In this document: one piece after another, positions 41,783-46,029 of the stretch | Layout of the letters: each line of letters opens with the position of its first letter | Numbering within the stretch: position 1 is the stretch's first letter | NCBI GenBank assembly: GCA_021818675.1 | Contig: JAKATR010000039.1 | Location: 1 to 46,029, forward strand | DNA length: 46,029 bases | Reading direction: 5' to 3' | Source of the DNA: Thermoplasmata archaeon | GTDB taxonomy: Archaea; Thermoplasmatota; Thermoplasmata; Thermoplasmatales; Thermoplasmataceae | Notes under the pieces: model-generated | Told to the model about the DNA's origin: nothing | The model's database searches: none | The model's input: only the letters and a program-made list of their open reading frames with translations | Position numbers and translations under genes: made by a program

Positions 41783-42535
41783 ATGTATAAATTGCTTATA
41801 ACACTCCTTTTATCGGCAATAATGGGATTTTCAATATTTTTTACGTTTCCACTAATAATGGCAAAAAACCTTGGAGAAAAAAAGGTAAGGATCTTAAGTT
41901 CCGTTGCAGTTGGAATCATCATATTCCTTATTGCAGACGTATTTTCAGACGCTTCAACAATCATATATGGCAATTCAGCCAATGGAGGTTACATATCATC
42001 TCCTTTTTATGATCTGGTGTTTTTTGTTTCCCTTGCAGTTGGATTTTTTATAATTTTCATAGCTGAGGGAAACGGAAAGAGACAATCTTCCAAGTTAAGG
42101 CTATCATTTTTTATAGCTTTGGGAATAGGTTTTCAGAATTTAACGGAAGGGATGGTTTTTGGTGCTGACAATCTTAACATAGGACTTGTAGGAGTCACAC
42201 TGGTTATTCTGGTTGGTTTCATTCTTCAGAATATAACAGAGGGCTTTCCTATTGTATCTCCATTTCTTGGAGAGAAGAAAAAGAATGGCAAAACAATTCT
42301 TGGTTTACTCTTTATTGGTGGTTTTCCTACAATTCTTGGAGGAGGCATTGGCTACTTCTATAACTCAAATACCTTTGATCTCGTATTTGATGGTTTAGCG
42401 ATAGGAGCAATGTTTTATGTTGTTATTCCAATTCTTAAACATCTTATCAAAGATCAGGATCCTGCAATGACAAGAATTGTTTATCTTAGTGCTTTTACAG
42501 GCTTTCTCCTGGGTTTTCTTGTGAATTTGATCTGA
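41783..42535 (+). CDS. ZIP-family metal transporter, Gln-substituted
   Basis: A 250-residue polytopic protein with about eight membrane segments, matching the ZIP (GufA/ZupT) layout. The two metal-binding helices carry FQNLTEG (Q118, N119, E122) and LQNITEG (Q149, N150, E153). In ordinary ZIPs both positions start with His (HNxxEG), so this protein has lost both metal-binding histidines while keeping Asn and Glu. It may prefer a different ion or work weakly. No histidine-rich loop between helices 3 and 4. Controlled by the palindrome at its start codon (inference). Confidence 0.75.
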   Translation: MYKLLITLLLSAIMGFSIFFTFPLIMAKNLGEKKVRILSSVAVGIIIFLIADVFSDASTIIYGNSANGGYISSPFYDLVFFVSLAVGFFIIFIAEGNGKRQSSKLRLSFFIALGIGFQNLTEGMVFGADNLNIGLVGVTLVILVGFILQNITEGFPIVSPFLGEKKKNGKTILGLLFIGGFPTILGGGIGYFYNSNTFDLVFDGLAIGAMFYVVIPILKHLIKDQDPAMTRIVYLSAFTGFLLGFLVNLI

Positions 42536-42537
42536 TA

Positions 42538-42568
42538 AAACCATTAGTTTGTAAATAAACTATGGTTT
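42538..42568. repeat. Imperfect inverted repeat downstream of the ZIP-like gene
   Basis: AAACCATTAGTTT (42538-42550) and AAACTATGGTTT (42557-42568) pair with one bulged base across a 6-nt loop, directly after the ZIP-like stop. Probably a 3'-end hairpin. Confidence 0.4.
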
Positions 42569-42581
42569 CCATATTATGGAA
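42567..42581. promoter_or_regulatory. 15-bp palindrome between the ZIP-like gene and glnA
   Basis: TTCCATATTATGGAA has perfect 7-bp arms around a single T. It lies about 115 nt before the glnA start and adjoins the preceding hairpin. It may be part of a termination structure or a regulatory site for glnA. Confidence 0.35.
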
Positions 42582-42667
42582 GCAATGTTGCTTAATATGG
42601 TCATGATGTTTTGTCATTAATTTTTATAAATTTTTATCTTTTTTTTGCCTTTATGATTAGATAAAAG

Positions 42668-42677
42668 CATATATTTG
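42668..42677 (+). promoter_or_regulatory. TATA-like box of glnA
   Basis: GCATATATTT is centred about 23 nt before the ATG at 42695. A T-rich run (ATCTTTTTTTTGCC, near 42640) further upstream could terminate the preceding transcript. Confidence 0.5.
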
Positions 42678-42694
42678 AATGATCATACCAGTTT

Positions 42695-44029
42695 ATGGAA
42701 GATCAGGTAAAGGAAGAGTTGGACAGACTAAAGAAGGCGGATGTGGAGTTTCTGCAGCTTCAGTTTACGGATATCGTAGGTAGCGTTAAAACGCTAACTG
42801 TGCCAAAAAACAGATTTGAAGATGCTTTAAATGAAGGTGTAGTGTTTGATGGGAGTTCCGTTGCCGGTTATGCACAGATCGAAGAGTCCGATATGAGAGC
42901 GGTTCCAGAATTTTCCACGTTTGCAGTCCTTCCATATTCAGGTCAGACAGGAAAGCTTGCAAGATATATTTGCAATGCTTATTCTCCAGATGGAAAGAGA
43001 TTCCATGGTGATCCAAGATTCGTCCTTGAGAAACTCTTAAAGAAACTCTGGGATCAGGGACAGGAATTTTTTGTTGGCCCTGAATTTGAATTCTTTCTCT
43101 TCAAGAGAGATGCAAGTGGGAATCCCACAAGTGAACCCAGTGACTTCGGCGGATATTTTGATAATACCCCCATGGACCTGTCAAGTGAAGTGAGGCAGGA
43201 AATACTTACTGATATGCGAACACTGGGTTTTGAACCTGAGGCAGCGCATCATGAAGTTGCCTATGGTCAGCAGGAAATTGACCTGAGATATGCTCCTGCA
43301 CTGTTAATGGCCGACAGAATTTCCATACTGAAAAGCATAATAAAAAACGTAGCTCAGACTCATGGGCTCTATGCATCTTTTATGCCAAAACCTCTCAATG
43401 GAGTGAATGGATCTGGGATGCATATACATCAGAGCATAATGCTCAAGGATCAAAAGAAGAATCTCTTCTATGAAGATAAGGAAAAATTCGGAATGAGTAA
43501 AATGATGAGAAATTATCTCGGGGGGATATTGCAGAATGTTTCTCAAGGATCTGCAGTTTTAGCTTCATGGGTAAACTCTTATAAAAGATTGATACCGGGA
43601 TATGAGGCTCCGGTTTATATTTCATGGGCAAACAAAAACAGAACAGCCCTTGTGAGAATTCCTGCGGGAGAAGGGATGAGAAAAAGAATGGAACTCAGAT
43701 GTCCGGATCCTGCTGGAAATCCATATCTCCAGTTTGCCACCATCCTTGGTATGGGCCTGGACGGTATTAAAAGGGGGTTGGAACCTCCTGAACCTGTTGA
43801 GAAGGACATATTCCACATGACTCCAGAGGAAAGGAAGAAAATTGGTGTATATGCCATGCCAGAAAGTCTTGGGGAGGCATTACATCATATGAGGGAGAGT
43901 AAATTGATGAGAGAAATACTTGGAGACCATGTGTATGAGAATTTTCTCACGGTAAAGCAGAAAGAATGGGATGCTTTCCGATCACATGTTATGGAATGGG
44001 AAGTACGGAGATATCTCCCCATTCTGTGA
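42695..44029 (+). CDS. glnA: Glutamine synthetase, type I
   Basis: A 444-residue glutamine synthetase. Conserved elements in order: the N-terminal VVFDGSSVAGY, FVGPEFEFFLF near 130, the metal- and glutamate-site NGSGMHIHQS near 233-242, NRTALVRIPAG near residue 315, and the C-terminal MELRCPDPAGNPYLQFA. The length fits the GSI-alpha class. A TATA-like box is 23 nt upstream. The gene overlaps nothing; the Tsr3 start follows 7 nt after its stop. Confidence 0.96.
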   Translation: MEDQVKEELDRLKKADVEFLQLQFTDIVGSVKTLTVPKNRFEDALNEGVVFDGSSVAGYAQIEESDMRAVPEFSTFAVLPYSGQTGKLARYICNAYSPDGKRFHGDPRFVLEKLLKKLWDQGQEFFVGPEFEFFLFKRDASGNPTSEPSDFGGYFDNTPMDLSSEVRQEILTDMRTLGFEPEAAHHEVAYGQQEIDLRYAPALLMADRISILKSIIKNVAQTHGLYASFMPKPLNGVNGSGMHIHQSIMLKDQKKNLFYEDKEKFGMSKMMRNYLGGILQNVSQGSAVLASWVNSYKRLIPGYEAPVYISWANKNRTALVRIPAGEGMRKRMELRCPDPAGNPYLQFATILGMGLDGIKRGLEPPEPVEKDIFHMTPEERKKIGVYAMPESLGEALHHMRESKLMREILGDHVYENFLTVKQKEWDAFRSHVMEWEVRRYLPIL

Positions 44030-44036
44030 TGTCACA

Positions 44037-44549
44037 ATGCCAAGTGAAAATAAAACCCCTCAAATATTTTTTATTTACCTTTTTCAGGACGACCCCAAGA
44101 AATCCACTATGAAAAAACTTGAACGATTCAATATGGCCAGGAGGGTAGACAGAGGGAAGGCATCAAAATCGCTGGTATTGACAGTATCCTCTTCTCAATA
44201 TCTTATGAATGCAGATCGAGATCTAATCCTTGAGAGAGGAATCACCGCTATAGAGGGTTCATGGAAGCAAAATGATCTCATGGGTGAAACAAAATTCAGA
44301 TACGGCAGAATTCTTCCACCTCTGCTGGCCTCAAATCCTGTAAATTACGGAAAATGGAATCTCCTTTCTTCCGTGGAGGCAGTAAGTGCATCTCTGATCA
44401 TAACCGGATTCCGGGACCTTGCAGAACAGCTTCTTTCTAAGTTTTCATGGGGGCATTCGTTTATTTCTCTCAATATGGAGATTTTGGAGGAATATTCAAA
44501 ATGCAAATCAGAGGACGATATAAAGAAGGTCGTGGATACCATTGCCTGA
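44037..44549 (+). CDS. tsr3: 16S rRNA acp-transferase Tsr3 (DUF367)
   Basis: A 170-residue protein of the DUF367/Tsr3 family, which adds the 3-amino-3-carboxypropyl group from S-adenosylmethionine to a modified uridine of small-subunit rRNA. Typical motifs are MARRVDRGKASKSLVL near residues 33-48, a D-rich segment followed by GITAIEGSWKQND, and the RILPPLLASNPVNYGK stretch. ATG at 44037 with GTGAT 6 nt upstream, shortly after glnA. The frame is open back into glnA, but only as a shadow. Confidence 0.88.
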   Translation: MPSENKTPQIFFIYLFQDDPKKSTMKKLERFNMARRVDRGKASKSLVLTVSSSQYLMNADRDLILERGITAIEGSWKQNDLMGETKFRYGRILPPLLASNPVNYGKWNLLSSVEAVSASLIITGFRDLAEQLLSKFSWGHSFISLNMEILEEYSKCKSEDDIKKVVDTIA

Positions 44550-44554
44550 TTTCC

Positions 44555-45961
44555 TTATTCGTTCCTGACCCATTTCCCATTGGACAATTCCCAGATACCG
44601 TTTGTCCATTTTTCAAAGAACTTTCTGAAACCGTTTCTCATTTCTTCAGGCGTTCGGCTAAAGGTTTCACTTTCTCCTGGCATTAAGTGAATGCCTTCCA
44701 CATGATTATTTATTCGTTTTGATTCGGACAAAAATTGTTTCAGGTAATAAAGTTCGTCTGGGTCTAACCTCATTTTTGCATGCTCAACTTCTCTCATTAA
44801 TGATTCCGTGTCTTTCTCGTAATGCACTATGGATGGATCGCCTTCAGCATTTTCAATGAACATCCTTACTCCAAGACACTTGGTACATTTACCACATGGA
44901 ATAATGGTTCCTTTCACACTCTTACAGGAATGGCATGATCTTTGAAGACTATAGAGATCAGGAAATTCTTTTATGAGAGCCTTTTCGATAACAGAGCCAA
45001 ATACCGGATATACAATTGACCATAAACTTGAGTTTATTCCTTTTAATTCCATGAATTTGTTAAATGCCAGTGCAAAGTCCCATGTCTGATCATAAACTCC
45101 AAAGTAATGGTCGATCCCTTTGTAACTTTCCATTGCTGTAGGGTCATCAAATTCATTTCCCATGATCATATTTGAAATGCCATGTTTATAAACAAATGGC
45201 AGGGAAGCCAGAAGATATACGGGAAAAATAAAGAGCTGAATCGGATAAGAATCGGCTTTCCTTTCAATCTGCTTCTTATCCATTATATCCATGTTTCTCA
45301 GGATTTTTTTATAATAACGGTCTGTATTAGACCATACTTTCATCACGTCAAGTCCCATATTTTTGAAATGATAATATGAGGTTTTTGCAGGAAGCCAGTG
45401 TGCACCGGATTCATTGTAAAAAAATGGCTTTACATCGTAATTCATCTGTCTCATTATTCCCATGGACAGAAGACTTTCCTTTCCACCGGATGAAGAGATC
45501 ATAACACCTCCTTTGCCCTTTACTTCTTCACGATCATTTTCAATAATATTGTCAGCAACTATAACTGTATCACCCTCTGCGGTATGCGGGTTTATCTCAT
45601 CTTCATATGGAAGATATTGACGTTTGAAAAATTCATATCTTCTCCTGCAGATTGAGTTAACGAATACCTCAATGTTATTGATTCTGACCATTTCCCTGAG
45701 GAAATCAACATCATTCCGTGTTACCGGAAAATCAAGTATGAGTTCCTTGGAAAAAAATGAGAAGTTTATGGCGGAGCCGGTCATAGCAAGACCTGCCAAG
45801 TTTTTATTGCTTACTATTTTTTGGTTGTATGAGAATATTTCTTCAAATGAAAATGACTCGTTGCCTTTCATTTTCAGCGTTCCTTTGGATCCATGATCCG
45901 TGATCTTTTCTGGCGTTATGGTTATGCTGTCAAAGCATCTTACCCTATGAGAATATGACAT
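44555..45961 (-). CDS. PP-loop ATPase-like protein with QueC-like cysteine cluster
   Basis: A 468-residue protein. The PP-loop (ATP pyrophosphatase) motif SSGGKES is at 157-163. A C-terminal cluster SCHSCKSVKGTIIPCGKCTK continuing CLG (about 341-363) matches the zinc-binding SC-x(n)-PCGKCxxC motif of QueC (7-cyano-7-deazaguanine synthase). Unlike QueC (about 220 residues) it has a 150-residue N-terminal domain and a 100-residue C-terminal extension. The PP-loop reads SGGKES instead of SGGxDS. Likely activates a carboxyl or nucleoside substrate by adenylation. The ATG has AAGTGAG 5 nt upstream. Function otherwise unknown. Confidence 0.7.
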   Translation of the reverse strand: MSYSHRVRCFDSITITPEKITDHGSKGTLKMKGNESFSFEEIFSYNQKIVSNKNLAGLAMTGSAINFSFFSKELILDFPVTRNDVDFLREMVRINNIEVFVNSICRRRYEFFKRQYLPYEDEINPHTAEGDTVIVADNIIENDREEVKGKGGVMISSSGGKESLLSMGIMRQMNYDVKPFFYNESGAHWLPAKTSYYHFKNMGLDVMKVWSNTDRYYKKILRNMDIMDKKQIERKADSYPIQLFIFPVYLLASLPFVYKHGISNMIMGNEFDDPTAMESYKGIDHYFGVYDQTWDFALAFNKFMELKGINSSLWSIVYPVFGSVIEKALIKEFPDLYSLQRSCHSCKSVKGTIIPCGKCTKCLGVRMFIENAEGDPSIVHYEKDTESLMREVEHAKMRLDPDELYYLKQFLSESKRINNHVEGIHLMPGESETFSRTPEEMRNGFRKFFEKWTNGIWELSNGKWVRNE

Positions 45962-46029
45962 AATTTCTCACTTCCAACAACAAAATATTCAGTGTTCTAT
46001 CAGGGCAATTACATATTTAACCGATTTGC

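Noticed and set aside
1-46029. CRISPR array, rRNA genes, intact insertion sequences, prophage genes
   Set aside because: No regularly spaced repeats, rRNA motifs, complete transposase or phage structural genes were seen; only the tnpB remnant and the DUF2080-like gene hint at mobile DNA.

Overview
The window is a gene-dense, AT-rich stretch of an archaeal chromosome, most likely from a Thermoplasmatales-type acidophile (Cuniculiplasma / Ferroplasma / Thermoplasma relatives). This placement is inferred from the gene set and signals, not from a database match. Archaeal markers are Nob1 (PIN plus zinc ribbon), Tsr3, a DRG-type GTPase with a TGS domain, a two-domain protein disulfide oxidoreductase, type II methionine aminopeptidase, an adenosylcobalamin-dependent (class II) ribonucleotide reductase, and tRNAs without encoded CCA. 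Many first genes have a TATA-like box about 23-27 nt before the start codon, as expected for leaderless mRNAs. Internal operon genes use a GGTGA-type Shine-Dalgarno sequence 4-5 nt before the start.

Layout. 1-2.4 kb: SCP2-like protein and a 3-hydroxyacyl-CoA dehydrogenase / enoyl-CoA hydratase fusion. 2.6-4.6 kb: two-gene ABC exporter and tRNA-Thr(UGU). 4.6-8.0 kb: a minus-strand sulfur operon, DsrE-like / TusA / YeeE-type transporter / sulfide:quinone oxidoreductase. 8.3-10.5 kb: a divergent mercury-resistance operon (HMA metallochaperone, MerA, DUF302 protein) that ends inside the right end of a decayed IS200/IS605-type tnpB element. 10.6-15.1 kb: phosphoesterase, PduO-type cobalamin adenosyltransferase, metallo-beta-lactamase hydrolase, PDO, a very small DUF2080-type gene and small membrane proteins. 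15.3-19.3 kb: DRG GTPase, threonine ammonia-lyase, and the two separate halves of formiminotransferase-cyclodeaminase. 19.5-22.6 kb: class II RNR, a small unknown protein, and a membrane protein with an LSm-like head. 22.9-30.1 kb: tRNA-Leu(GAG), a gamma-family PLP enzyme, thymidylate kinase, an MFS transporter, a 660-bp stretch of possibly decayed sequence, a CoA-transferase and methionine aminopeptidase. 30.2-34.9 kb: an SDR gene overlapping a divergent QueA-like gene, then a SufR-like regulator divergent from a Rieske ferredoxin and a fused EtfBA. 34.9-41.4 kb: a long minus-strand run (Nnr, a degenerate acyl-CoA-synthetase-like protein, citrate synthase, Nob1, a cyclase-family hydrolase, an FHA protein, a polytopic membrane protein). 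41.8-46 kb: ZIP-like transporter, glutamine synthetase, Tsr3, and a large PP-loop protein with a QueC-like cysteine cluster.

How it works together. The catabolic genes (SCP2, HAD/ECH, CoA-transferase, EtfBA, citrate synthase) fit a heterotroph oxidising acyl-CoA and amino-acid carbon, with threonine and formiminoglutamate degradation nearby. The sulfur operon would import reduced sulfur, relay sulfane sulfur on protein cysteines and pass electrons to the quinone pool. The mer cassette detoxifies Hg(II). The cobalamin adenosyltransferase makes the cofactor the RNR needs.

Most worth a second look: perfect dyads at the ZIP-like, Rieske/ETF, ftcD and LSm-like gene starts; the IS-derived tail on the DUF302 protein; the divergent QueA-like protein in an archaeon; the QueC-like PP-loop protein; and the pseudo-acyl-CoA synthetase.
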